A stretch of DNA of 64,000 nt from positions 42,607,754 to 42,671,753 of the forward strand of contig OV884011.1 in NCBI GenBank assembly GCA_930367205.1, given 5' to 3'. The position numbers and the translations under genes were made by a program. The notes under the pieces are model-generated. The model did not search any database, was not told the DNA's origin, and worked only from the letters and a program-made list of their open reading frames with translations. This document shows, piece by piece, positions 43,896-54,686 of the stretch (positions within the stretch are counted from its first letter, which is position 1; each line of letters starts with the position of its first letter). This DNA comes from Acanthosoma haemorrhoidale. Lineage: Eukaryota > Arthropoda > Insecta > Hemiptera > Acanthosomatidae.

Positions 43896-44156
43896 ATGTT
43901 GCAGTTGATCCTGTGTATCGCCCTCTTCGCAGTGGCTTTGGCCGCCGAGCATGCGAGGGAGAAGAGGACCTTTGGCAGATTCGGCGGCTATGGTGGACAT
44001 GGTGGCTATGGGGGATACGGAGGTGGCTTCAGAAGTCACGGATTCAAGAGTTTCGGATACAACGGTGGTTATGGAGGCGGCTACGGTGGTGGTTTCGGAT
44101 CTGGTTTCGGTGGCTTCGCCGGAATCGCTGGATTTTCCGGCCTTGGGCTCTTTTAA
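43896..44156 (+). CDS. Small secreted glycine-rich protein (cuticle or antimicrobial-like)
   Basis: The 86-residue product starts MLQLILCIALFAVALAAEH, a clear signal peptide with likely cleavage after Ala16 or Ala17. A short charged stretch with a Lys-Arg pair at 23-24 could be a propeptide site. The rest is built from Gly-Gly-Tyr, Gly-Gly-Phe and Gly-Gly-His runs, ending GIAGFSGLGLF. Such proteins are secreted by insect epidermis or haemocytes as cuticle components or glycine-rich antimicrobial peptides; which of these applies cannot be decided. The start is uncertain: the ATG is followed by TTGCAG|TTG, which looks like a 3' splice site. The gene may instead begin in an upstream exon encoding only Met and one or two residues, as is common in insect cuticle genes. 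G+C content is far above its surroundings. AATAAA near 44681 is a possible polyadenylation signal. Confidence 0.8.
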   Translation: MLQLILCIALFAVALAAEHAREKRTFGRFGGYGGHGGYGGYGGGFRSHGFKSFGYNGGYGGGYGGGFGSGFGGFAGIAGFSGLGLF

Positions 44157-44924
44157 GTCTGTTTCAGCGTAACGAAACTTACCAAGTCTGACTAACCATG
44201 ATTATCTTGTATGTTTACTTGTAATGTGATTATGTAAATATTTTTTTTTACGTTATTTGTGTTTTATTTAACCACTTTCCAACCATTCAGTTTTTATTTA
44301 ATCAATACTGCACATACTAGCTGATCTGAGTAACAGTTTTCTCACTATGTTCGGTCCATTTTTTCACCGACTTTTTCACCGAGGGAAGTAGTAAGTAAAA
44401 GAAAAATCTCACAAGTTTAGACCAGTAGACAATTCCTTTTCATGACTTCCTGTTACAGCAACTTAATCGATTCGTAATCAAAATATTTTGAGGAGTAATA
44501 GAATATGTCTTTCAAATCGTTAAACATCCATACAGCTTACCAAAGTCGATTATTGCTGAATGACAATGGACTTTATCCCTCTTCACATACTCACTTTCAT
44601 CATCCACCATCCTGCTTCCAATAATAATTTAAGAGTTCTTTTTTGCAATTATTTGAATGTTTTTTAACTTATATGCAACAATAAATGCAATACACTGTAA
44701 GATTAAGATTCATGGTGGCATCCTTTTGGAACTGAGAGTGAAATAAAGCAGCTGCGGTAACCCAAAGGTACAGCGGGGACAGTCGTTAATTAAAAAAAAG
44801 GAAACAAAAAAAGAAGGGTGTTTTTCCTTTATAACATTATGTTTAATATGATAGAGTCCCGCCATGACACGGCTTGTGTCTCTTTCACAACATGTAGTAA
44901 CTATGTAGGGGGACTTGTAACTCC
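44157..44924. other. Downstream region of the glycine-rich gene
   Basis: AT-rich, with AATAAA-type signals near 44681 and 44743. The plus-strand ORF 44818-45042 runs into the minisatellite and is not a gene. Confidence 0.5.
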
Positions 44925-46850
44925 TGTTTTAGACCTAACAGACCTTGCCTGCACCAGTGTAAGAGGCTCATATCCTCCGGGTAGTTTTAGACCTAACAGA
45001 CCTTGCCTGCACCAGTGTAAGAGACACATATCCTCCGGGTAGTTTTAGACCTAACAGACCTTGCCTGCACCAGTGTAAGAGACACATATCCTCCGGGTAG
45101 TTTTAGACCTAACAGACCTTGCCTGCACCAGTGTAAGAGGCTCATATCCTCCGGGTAGTTTTAGACCTAACAGACCTTGCCTGCACCAGTGTAAGAGACA
45201 CATATCCTCCGGGTAGTTTTAGACCTAACAGACCTTGCCTGCACCAGTGTAAGAGACACATATCCTCCGGGTAGTTTTAGACCTAACAGACCTTGCCTGC
45301 ACCAGTGTAAGAGACACATATCCTCCGGGTAGTTTTAGACCTAACAGACCTTGCCTGCACCAGTGTAAGAGACACATATCCTCCGGGTAGTTTTAGACCT
45401 AACAGACCTTGCCTGCACCAGTGTAAGAGACACATATCCTCCGGGTAGTTTTAGACCTAACAGACCTTGCCTGCACCAGTGTAAGAGACACATATCCTCC
45501 GGGTAGTTTTAGACCTAACAGACCTTGCCTGCACCAGTGTAAGAGACACATATCCTCCGGGTAGTTTTAGACCTAACAGACCTTGCCTGCACCAGTGTAA
45601 GAGACACATATCCTCCGGGTAGTTTTAGACCTAACAGACCTTGCCTGCACCAGTGTAAGAGACACATATCCTCCGGGTAGTTTTAGACCTAACAGACCTT
45701 GCCTGCACCAGTGTAAGAGACACATATCCTCCGGGTAGTTTTAGACCTAACAGACCTTGCCTGCACCAGTGTAAGAGACACATATCCTCCGGGTAGTTTT
45801 AGACCTAACAGACCTTGCCTGCACCAGTGTAAGAGACACATATCCTCCGGGTAGTTTTAGACCTAACAGACCTTGCCTGCACCAGTGTAAGAGACACATA
45901 TCCTCCGGGTAGTTTTAGACCTAACAGACCTTGCCTGCACCAGTGTAAGAGACACATATCCTCCGGGTAGTTTTAGACCTAACAGACCTTGCCTGCACCA
46001 GTGTAAGAGACACATATCCTCCGGGTAGTTTTAGACCTAACAGACCTTGCCTGCACCAGTGTAAGAGACACATATCCTCCGGGTAGTTTTAGACCTAACA
46101 GACCTTGCCTGCACCAGTGTAAGAGACACATATCCTCCGGGTAGTTTTAGACCTAACAGACCTTGCCTGCACCAGTGTAAGAGGCTCATATCCTCCGGGT
46201 AGTTTTAGACCTAACAGACCTTGCCTGCACCAGTGTAAGAGACACATATCCTCCGGGTAGTTTTAGACCTAACAGACCTTGCCTGCACCAGTGTAAGAGA
46301 CACATATCCTCCGGGTAGTTTTAGACCTAACAGACCTTGCCTGCACCAGTGTAAGAGACACATATCCTCCGGGTAGTTTTAGACCTAACAGACCTTGCCT
46401 GCACCAGTGTAAGAGGCTCATATCCTCCGGGTAGTTTTAGACCTAACAGACCTTGCCTGCACCAGTGTAAGAGACACATATCCTCCGGGTAGTTTTAGAC
46501 CTAACAGACCTTGCCTGCACCAGTGTAAGAGACACATATCCTCCGGGTAGTTTTAGACCTAACAGACCTTGCCTGCACCAGTGTAAGAGACACATATCCT
46601 CCGGGTAGTTTTAGACCTAACAGACCTTGCCTGCACCAGTGTAAGAGACACATATCCTCCGGGTAGTTTTAGACCTAACAGACCTTGCCTGCACCAGTGT
46701 AAGAGACACATATCCTCCGGGTAGTTTTAGACCTAACAGACCTTGCCTGCACCAGTGTAAGAGACACATATCCTCCGGGTAGTTTTAGACCTAACAGACC
46801 TTGCCTGCACCAGTGTAAGAGGCTCATATCCTCCGGGTAGTTTTAGACGT
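44925..46850. repeat. Minisatellite: 33 tandem units of 58 bp
   Basis: The unit runs from GTTTTAGACCTAACAGACCT through GCACCAGTGTAAGAG to CATATCCTCCGGGTA. The AGAC anchor recurs every 58 bp from 44931 to 46845, exactly 33 steps. I saw only one kind of variation: GAGGCTCA instead of GAGACACA in units 1, 4, 22, 26 and 33; the other 28 look identical. 58 is not a multiple of three and every frame has stops, so it is not coding. There are no unique spacers, so it is not a CRISPR array. Confidence 0.97.
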
Positions 46851-47071
46851 CCCGACCACCAAATATCATACTTTAATGGAAACTAAAAGATGCATCAATG
46901 AAGTATGCACCATTGGAAAATGTTTTTGTTTTTTTTTCTAACAGCCTGTTACTCGTTTTTGTGAAATGCGCGAGATGTGAGTTAAATCGCAGTGAAAAAT
47001 AACCACTATTAGCGGTCAAACCTTCTAAAACGACTGTTACATGTGTTTGTATCATCCGCTTAATCAGTGAA
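46851..47071. other. Spacer between the minisatellite and the dispersed repeat
   Basis: No feature recognised; the ORF 46873-47055 (-) has no motif. Confidence 0.5.
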
Positions 47072-47143
47072 AACGTAAAGGAGGTGGAAGCTTGATGGTT
47101 TTAGACTAAAGCATAAACTTCAAAATTCCAATTTTGGAGAGCT
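47072..47143. repeat. Dispersed repeat, copy 2 (matches 43548-43610)
   Basis: See the copy at 43548. This one has an additional TTAGACT-type insertion in the middle. Confidence 0.65.
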
Positions 47144-48895
47144 ATTATTAGGTGAAAAGACTGCTAATCATTACAATTAGCAACCGGTCAATCGCGATAA
47201 ACAGTTATCCGACTTGATCATAGTAGCCATATTGAATATTATTGTATTGCTAAGTAAACACTATTTTTTTATTGCTTTAACTCACATCCATATTATAATC
47301 CGATAATATTTAAATATCAAAAAAGATTCCAATGCGAGTAAACCTATTGAGGGAAATGTGTGTACTGTGCTCCGGTTAACTTTTACCAGGATTCGCCATC
47401 AAAACATCAGGCAGGTTGATCACCTTCGATCGCTCCCTGGTGGGGAAATATTCCCTTTAGGATTTCATGATTGCCCACTACCAGCGAATGCGTTTTTTCA
47501 TTCCAGTTCCCGGCTTTACACGCTCTATAAACAAAATATGTTATAAGGGATCTCGTTTTGAAAAGAGAAGAAAAAAATTGTAATTATTTTCGATTATAAT
47601 CATATTTTCACAACTACATTTAGAAAAATTAGAATCAGAACAATGTGAAATTGTATCGAGAAGTTCTATGTGAGAAAAGCTATCCATTGAGGCCTCATTA
47701 AAATTTATGGCCTGTAATTTAAATTAACAAGTTCCTACTCCAGTTGCTCCCCTTCTTGTGTTGCCAGCCCCATATAAGTAAGGATTCAGATTTCTGTAGA
47801 ATTTTGATAGTATAGTCAACCTGGGCATTTGTTGGTATGTGCTCATCTGGTTCGTAAGTTGATTATCTGTATTAATGGCTATTGCATTATCAAGCAGTAT
47901 TTCAGGGACAATTTTTTATTCAGGCAAAATTTATTTCAACAGAGACTTAACAAAGATAAAGGCAATCGCGTCGTTGAAGTGAAACTTTCTTTGACTTAGT
48001 CTAGGGATACCCTTAGATACTATTTATTTATCAGGAAATTAATATTACGACTTAATTTGGGTGAGGAGCTGGAACGGTATGAAACTTTTCCATGAATTGA
48101 ATTCTAAAAGAAACTGCGTGTGATGAAATAGATTTCGGATGGGCGCGGGTCCTAGGAAGTAGATAATGTTTGAATTAACTAAATTAACAAATCTGTGAAA
48201 AATAAAATAAAAATCTACATTATATAGTCTGCTAAAATTGGTAGACTATATTTGTTATTTAGTTTATATGCCATTATATACTTAGAGGAAAATTATGTTT
48301 AAAACCTTCCTGGACTAGTAATTTTCCTTTAAATTTCTGCTTTCTTGCTTTCATTACTTTCCTGAATTTATTTTCAATATTGACGAGGCGATTAACTAGT
48401 GACTTGTAAGTTATAATAAAAACGAGGAAAATCCAACTTTTAAAATACTTTTTTGTTTAGTTAGTATCTCTTCATTAAAAGTTACTCGGTTGAATAAACA
48501 TTTTGTAAATGCCGAGGAATTGAGAGAATTCAATTGGTTAGAAATTTAAGCTCAACATTTGTCGGTATGGTTTGGTTACATATAAGTAACGGAAAATATA
48601 TAAAAAATTAAAGATACAAAACGTGACTCCTGTCGACCCTCCTCATGAAAGGAATTGCAATGGTATTTTGTGAGCTACATATTGGATATGTCACCCTTAG
48701 GTTGCTATTGATATGTTACTTGGGGAAGTTGTCGTGATGACTCATCCTCTGTGGTCAAGGGGTCTCCGAAATATTTGCTATAAAACCCGTTACTTGTACG
48801 AAGATACCTTGGAGATAGGGGGTGATTAGTTGTTTATAGACCTCATGGCCTAGGCGTCCCTGGTACCTACAAGCGTGTAGTAACGTCATAGTGGC
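47144..48895. other. AT-rich spacer, nothing recognised
   Basis: No supported gene; the ORF 47358-47546 (+) has no motif. Confidence 0.55.
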
Positions 48896-48905
48896 TTCTA
48901 GTTAT

Positions 48906-50108
48906 TAGTCAATCAATGAATTTTATTAAGATAAAATTACAATCTGCCTTTTATTAGGCAATGGGTAATTGAGATAAATGTCATCATTCATACCATATTT
49001 ACAATTCATCATTCACTCGCTCATTCATACAATATTTACAAACAGCCCAGAGGCCCCCCAAGTCCACATGGTTGTCACCTCCCTGGCATGCGAAGGAGGA
49101 AGCGGAGTCTTGGGGAGTCCCCCACGCCCCTACGTCAGCCGCGTCACTGGATAAGAGCCAGCGGAGGCTGACCAAGAGCACGAGAGCCACAGACGCTCAG
49201 GACATGATTAGAGAAACTAGCCATTGCCAGAACTCCCACTATCACTTAGTTATAGCAGGTCACGAGGCAACTGCCGTTTTAATCTCCGAAGAGGATTATA
49301 GGGGTGAGTGGTGCAGTGCAATGACTGTGCTAGGGAATTAGGGTGTTCGGATAGGTTACTATGGAATTTTATGAACTTGGAAGGAATGAGTTCAAGAATA
49401 TAGGGTATATTCAGATCATTGTGAAGGGTTTTGTTGCTGACGTAATAAGGGGCATTTACTATTGTTCTTAGGACTTTTGATTGAAAGGATTGGATGCGCT
49501 TGATGTTCGACTTTCTTGCTGTCCCCCACATCTCTATTCCGTATGTCCAGATTGGCTTAAGTATAACTTTGTAAATAAGTAGTTTATTTTCTATTGAGAG
49601 ATGTCCTTCGAAGTAGTCAGTACAGTTGTCTAAAAAGCGTCTGTTTAGTTCTTGTCCTTTTAGCCTCGTAGGTGGGTTCCATGTCAGTCTTATGTCGAGA
49701 TGGAAGCCTAAATACCGTACTGTCTCAGAAATAGGGAGAAGAATCGAATTTAAAAAGACTAGCGGACAGGACTTGCGGCAGAGTGTAAAGTTTATGTGGG
49801 AACATTCCACTTTGATTCGCCATTGGTTGCACCAATACTCAATCTCGTCAAGGTGTTTTTGAAGGTTTAGGGATGCTATATCAGGGTCTGGATGGGTTGA
49901 CAGGACTGCAGTGTCGTCTGCGAATGTAGAGGGTGAATTGGTGGTAGAGGGGACATCAGCGGTGTATAGATTATAGAGGATGGGACCCAGGACGCTGCCC
50001 TGTGGAACTCCTGCTTTAATGGGATAGTAGTTAGAATATTCTAAACCACAGCGGACTTGGAAGAAACGGTTTGAAAGGTAGGATTGTAGGATTAGGAATA
50101 GGGTTGGT
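48906..50108 (-). mobile_element. Jockey-type LINE copy D, 5'-truncated, 10-bp target duplication
   Basis: Flanked by TTCTAGTTAT at 48896-48905 and 50109-50118. The 3' end has the tail hairpin TGCCT-TTTATT-AGGCA and a longer 3' UTR than copy C, including a GC-rich stretch at 49080-49200. Coding sequence continues to the truncation point inside RT at 50108. It shows the uninterrupted sequence at the site where copy C received its LTR element. Confidence 0.88.
49250..50108 (-). pseudogene. LINE copy D: reverse transcriptase, C-terminal two thirds
   Basis: The frame 49250-49810 encodes VRYLGFHLDIRLTWNPPTRL, SIENKLLIYKVILKPIWTYG and SKVLRTIVNAPYYVSN, like copy C. A frame change near 49800 separates it from the upstream part (49811-50108), which contains TFADDTAV with catalytic aspartates at about 49913-49924 and the AGVPQGS region near 50000. 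Small indels such as the one near 49610 disturb the protein. It is a dead fragment; RT in living copies copies its own mRNA at the nicked target. Confidence 0.82.
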
Positions 50109-50118
50109 TTCTAGTTAT

Positions 50119-50520
50119 AAATGTTAAGTCCACTTTACCTTTAACCCTTTAAACATAGTTCTATTTACATATTCATTTTTTTTCATCTTATGCAATCTGT
50201 TACGTATGGCCTATCTAAGCTAATTGGTGGGTTGTGAGCGCTATTGCTGTTTTTATGTTGTTTGGATTTTGATCAACGTACGTTTCTTTGTTCTGTCTTT
50301 TTGTTTTTTATATTTCAGCTCTTTTCATTTTTTATTTGTGGTTAAAGGAAATTTTAAGTGGCTTCATTATATTTCACAATTCATAATTTATTATATTTCT
50401 CGTAGCTTGGCTACATTTTATACAAATTCTGTTTTCTACTCAAAGTGATCTGCATGGTACAAAAGTATAATGATGTACATTATACGTTAATAGAATGAAT
50501 TTATTAAATGCGATAGTGCT
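50119..50520. other. AT-rich spacer between two LINE fragments
   Basis: The ORF 50224-50448 (+) is hydrophobic, T-rich and without motifs, so probably chance. Confidence 0.5.
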
Positions 50521-50985
50521 TCCTTTATTTATCATAGACTTAAAACTAACAATAAAAACTTAAACTAAATCTTAACCTAATTTTTCCTGACAGTCTGTTG
50601 CCATTGATGTAAGACGGGTAGATTCATAGTGTTAAACACTAAAACTGGGTTTCTGAGTGCTGCAACGAGTCAAAAAACTTGACGGGTCACAGTTGGCGTT
50701 CTTTAACCTTTCGAAAGAGGTATGTCTCACCACTTTTCTCATGATCCCATTCTGGAATTGTTTGAGACTTTTAGCTGTATTGTCAGTCAAGTGAGTATAT
50801 AGTGGGGCCCTGTACAGCAGAGCTGCCCGTAGGACACAATTATATATCAGTTTGAGACGCTGCGACAAGTTGGGTGAAGTTAGCAAGTGATGAGATCTGT
50901 GTCGTACTTTTTCTATTTTGTTACTAAAATAAGTAGAGAAATAGAGAGGCCTATCTATTGTTATACCCATATAGTACATTGAGAA
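50521..50985 (-). mobile_element. Second LINE family: 3' terminal fragment
   Basis: 3' end at 50521 (TTTATTTATCATAGACTTAA), then about 110 bp of 3' UTR and the RT C-terminus. The UTR and last codons match 16974-17000 plus 17668-17790, so the family has at least two copies in this window. The 5' limit could not be placed exactly. Confidence 0.65.
50632..50979 (-). pseudogene. C-terminal RT fragment of the second LINE family
   Basis: A 115-residue frame reads YYMGITIDRPLYFSTYFSNK, then LSQRLKLIYNCVLRAALLYR, APLYTHLTDN and LKQFQNGIMRKVVRHTSF. The pattern Y.GI..D..L.FS..., LIY..VLR.ALLY.AP and LQ.FQN..MR is the post-palm region of Jockey-type LINE RT. It is clearly different in sequence from the A-E family. 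The frame is intact to its stop, but the catalytic core upstream is absent. Confidence 0.75.
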
Positions 50986-51978
50986 AGCCCACGAATTCTC
51001 TTGTCCTCCTATAGTATAGAATACACTGAATTGTAAATGTAAATGTACACGATGTTGATATTGAAGTGTTTATGATCAAACAAATGACGAGAGGTTGCAG
51101 AGTTTCTGATTTTACTCTTAAAGGAACATAAGTATATACTGATATTTCAATTTTAGTATGACATAAAGAGAGGTGGGTAAAGTAAAGTTGTTCAATAGCA
51201 AACAGTACATGTTCTAATCGTAGAGATTCTACTGCGTTCGCACTTACTTTTTCTTTAGCACTGACATACGGGTAGGCAGAAAACAAACACCGTAACATTA
51301 TAGTGATGCTGTATAATTTGGCGTAGAAGTGTAAATAGTATTATATAAAATGTAGGTGGGCAGGTCCCATAAGATATGCTAAAGTCTAATGGCTCAATAA
51401 GGTACTGAAAAGCTAAATAAGGCATCTGAGCAAGGATGCGTGTGTACATTACGCAATGGATATTGCATGTTGAGTATAGTGAATGGTCAGATCTGAGAGA
51501 AAGTTGAACTTATTATGTTGTAGATTATTTGAAACAATTTTTTTTTAAATATGCACTAATTGCCTAGAAGAAATAGAAAGGATATACTTTGAAACAAATT
51601 CTTAGTAATACGATTTATCACACACCAGAGATTTTTACATATTGGACAGTTATAGGACAGCATATTGGATATTAGAAAAAAATTTGGCATTTTTTGCCGG
51701 AATAAGTTTGGTTCGGTCACCATAGTGGACACTGAAATCGAACGGAGTAGTTAGTATTGTTGGATATTTGAATATATTTATTTTTATCTCTTTGATATTG
51801 GATTACTTTTTTGAAATTCGTCGCCTGTACTGTAAAGAAACAAATGTAAACCGATGTTGAAAACGTTACTACAGAGGTTCTTGTTCAGTTTCTGTGAAAA
51901 AAAAATGATACATTTTCAGTTTTGTATGTTTAGGTGGATGTTGCATTCATTCTTTTTATGTTCTGTAGTACTGTAATC
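50986..51978. other. AT-rich spacer, nothing recognised
   Basis: Minus-strand ORFs at 50951-51298 and 51255-51449 have no recognisable motif. Confidence 0.5.
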
Positions 51979-52084
51979 ATTAATTCTAGAGGCATGCATA
52001 AGATTCCAGACTTCCATAAGGAAATTATATTATTAATTCTAGAGGCATGCATAAGATTCCAGACTTCCATAAGGAAATTCAATT
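51979..52084. repeat. 53-bp tandem duplication
   Basis: Two head-to-tail copies (51979-52031 and 52032-52084) of ATTAATTCTAGAGGCATGCA... ending CATAAGGAAATT. They are almost identical, so the duplication is recent. Confidence 0.92.
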
Positions 52085-52587
52085 ATTAATTTTGTACTTT
52101 GTAGTAATAGCTTGTCAGCTGGGATTTGAAACATGAAAAAGTTAGCGAAAGGGGCCCGACTTTTCACTCTTATAATTTATTTTTACAATTTCTTGTTATT
52201 GTATTTCAGTCGAACCTAATCAACTTATTTCAAGGTAATGTAGTACATTTTTATTAGATTGAATAATTTTCATGTCTGCTATCCTAGAATATAGAAGATT
52301 GAACAGTTAATGATCCATAAGCTATTTTTTTAAATTACAATCTGTGGATAGAATAAAATGAGAAGAATATTTATCAGTAAAATGGTTTGAAAAAAAAACT
52401 GAAGCTAAACGAATACTTCCATCTCTATCCCCACTCATTTTAATGATTACCGTTGCTATTTGCTCTGTGCTCCATCTTGTAGAGATAATTGGGTGCATTA
52501 TGTCCTGTTTGGATAAATTTCCTAAATGAATTCCACAGGAGCAGAAGATTTTGTTTCCAAGTTAATCATTAGACTGACCCCTTCACA

Positions 52588-52643
52588 GCCAATCGAGTCG
52601 CTTATATAGCCTGCGAATGTGGATCACCTTGCAACCAGCTGTT
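52588..52643 (+). promoter_or_regulatory. Promoter-like segment: CCAAT, TATA and a motif shared with 207-235
   Basis: CCAAT at about 52590, TATATA at 52603-52608, then a 29-bp motif (52615-52643, GGATCACCTTG core) matching 207-235 at 23 of 29 bases. The first downstream ATG (near 52726) opens only 23 codons. A transcription start in the motif region is inference. Confidence 0.3.
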
Positions 52644-53042
52644 CATTTAGTCATGTAGTCTTCAGCTTCAACGGTTTTGTTTGTGTTTATAAATTTATTT
52701 TATATTTATTCGTTATTTACAGTTCAATGATGATAGTGCAGCTGTATTCTGAAGGGAATACCAATTACTCAGTAAACACTGTTAGTAATGAATGAATTAG
52801 ATATTATGAAAAGAATTTATTTTTTTATCCTCACCTTTTGACATTCAGGGTCACGAGTATTCGTATATTTCTCTTTCTTAAGGTTTAAACATGAAACAGA
52901 ATGCAAAAAATATTAAAAATAAGTAAATTTTCATTAGCTATCAGACACAACTTTTTAAAAGCTTCACACTATATAATTATTGAACAGAAAAAATATCGAA
53001 CTAGAATTCTTAAAAATAACCTATTTAATTTCGATTAATTGG
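52644..53042. other. AT-rich spacer, nothing recognised
   Basis: No feature supported apart from the tiny ORF mentioned for the promoter-like segment at 52588. Confidence 0.5.
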
Positions 53043-53270
53043 GATTTCCGAGCATTACTGAGGCTATTTTCTATTCTCATGTTTGCAAATTAGTTTAAAA
53101 AAAATGAAATACTCGGAGATTGATAATAATACAATTGTGCTGTAATGACTAATAATTTTTCCAACAGTAAAGCATAATCGTTTGAACTTTATGGCTTGGG
53201 GGTTCTTTTGGAAGCCGAATTCGCCATTAGAGCGCTCCGAATAGGGAAAGTTTACCCCCCAACGAATGAT
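53043..53270. repeat. Direct repeat copy 1 with internal hairpin
   Basis: Shares GATTTCCGAGCATTACTGAG, TATTTTCTATTC, a GGCTTGGGGG...TTCGCCA...AGAGCGCTCCGAATAGGGAAAG core and CCCCCAACGAATGAT with 53466-53648. The part 53196-53262 forms an inverted repeat TTGGGGG/CCCCCAA around about 55 bp. Confidence 0.8.
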
Positions 53271-53465
53271 ATATATGATAAATGTATTGGTATTTCATCG
53301 AACCAAATATATTAAATTATTTTTATAATATACGAGTATTAAAGGTATCTTACCATAGAATATTTATTCAAATATGTTCTGACATTATCTGAGGAATTTA
53401 AAATCTGAGAGATTAAGGTGGCTTGACAAATAATTTTGGTACAATTTGACAGAACCCACATTTGC

Positions 53466-53648
53466 GATTTCCGAGCATTACTGAGGGTATTTTCTATTCG
53501 TGCGCTAATTACTAACAATTGTGCTAATTACTAACTATGTTTTGTACATAATCGTTAGAACTTCATGGCTTGGGGGGTTATTTAGGAAGTCAAATTCGCC
53601 AGGATAGAGCGCTCCGAATAGGGAAAGATAACCCCCAACGAATGATTC
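53466..53648. repeat. Direct repeat copy 2 with better hairpin
   Basis: Second copy, offset by 423 bp. Its ends at 53570-53640 read TTGGGGGGTTAT and ATAACCCCCAA, complementary over 11 bases apart from one unpaired G. The inside contains the palindrome AGCGCT. Complementarity is kept although the arms differ between the copies, which hints at a selected stem or at element termini. Confidence 0.8.
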
Positions 53649-54676
53649 AGATTCACCCACTGCTATGATTTTAGCTGATCCTCTGTTATCTATGAGGTGT
53701 ACGTGGTAGCAGTGAGCGGTCAACATGGATCGCATAAAGTAGGGAGAAACATCCCCGCTTTTTGCGCATCGTGAACATTACAAGTCAGTTCCCTACTTAA
53801 CGACACGCGTTCTCTTCAATTTGTTGATCTAGTAAAGAATCATGTAACGCATGTTTACATACATTAAGAACACTTTTGTTTTAAACATATAACTGCGTTT
53901 TTACTTTTTTAACGATCCTTTTAATATTAAAGAACTTTCAAAACTGTGCTCTGTTCTGGATAGTCAGTTCATGTTTCACTTTGATGTAAGTAAATGAGGA
54001 ACAGGTTAATCACTATTCTACTACTCGCACTTCCACCAGAGAGCGTTAAACTCCAATTACTCGTAAGTTTTTTTCTTTCAACCACCTGTTTATAGAAGAG
54101 GGGAAAAAAATGTTTAACTGCCGTTGATTTTTTTGTATATATAGCATCGTGTGTCTTGAATCCATTTTAAGAGTAACTCTAACGCGAAGGCATTCGTTAG
54201 TGTTGACAGCAAATTAGTGACAGTTAGTGCACATTCCATGCAATACACATCCTTAGAGAAAAACAATCTAGTTAGCAAGGTATCCGACCTCACACAACAC
54301 AGTGATGGAGTCCACTATTTTTCTCTATTCTTCATATATGTCTAAATATATACTTTAGCAATATTATATGTATTTTACAATATTATTATTCCAAGTGAAG
54401 TCAATTAGGTTTACGAAGGAAGCTATATCTGATCATGGAAGCATTGCCCTATTCAAAATACGTATGAATAATTATTGGGTATAGAATTGTGACCCGAGCC
54501 AGGGACCTCTCAATATTATCGAGCAATATAACCTCTGAGCTAGTATTACACGAGTGATCAGGAGCTTGTCAATCTGAATCCTCTTTGGCTATTAAGTATT
54601 AATAATGGTGAAATCTTTACCAAGAGAAAAACTGTTGGCATAGTGTGAGTTTTAATTCATAATCAAAATTGGCCAT
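53649..54676. other. AT-rich spacer with an isolated TATA box
   Basis: TATATATA near 54136 follows a T-run; no gene was found downstream. A tRNA-like stretch on the minus strand at 54480-54550 is discussed under rejected items. Confidence 0.5.
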
Positions 54677-54686
54677 GATAAATATT

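Noticed and set aside
43913..44191. Two other open frames over the glycine-rich gene
   Set aside because: They are shadow frames kept open by the repetitive GGN codons of the real frame, without a signal peptide.
44925..46850. Regular repeats reminiscent of a CRISPR array
   Set aside because: The units are directly adjacent with no unique spacers, and the setting is eukaryotic. It is a minisatellite.
54480..54550. Minus-strand tRNA-like sequence with TAGCTCAGAGG and a 5-bp, 7-base anticodon-like hairpin
   Set aside because: The loop lacks T33, the T arm does not pair and the acceptor ends do not match. Not called as a tRNA.
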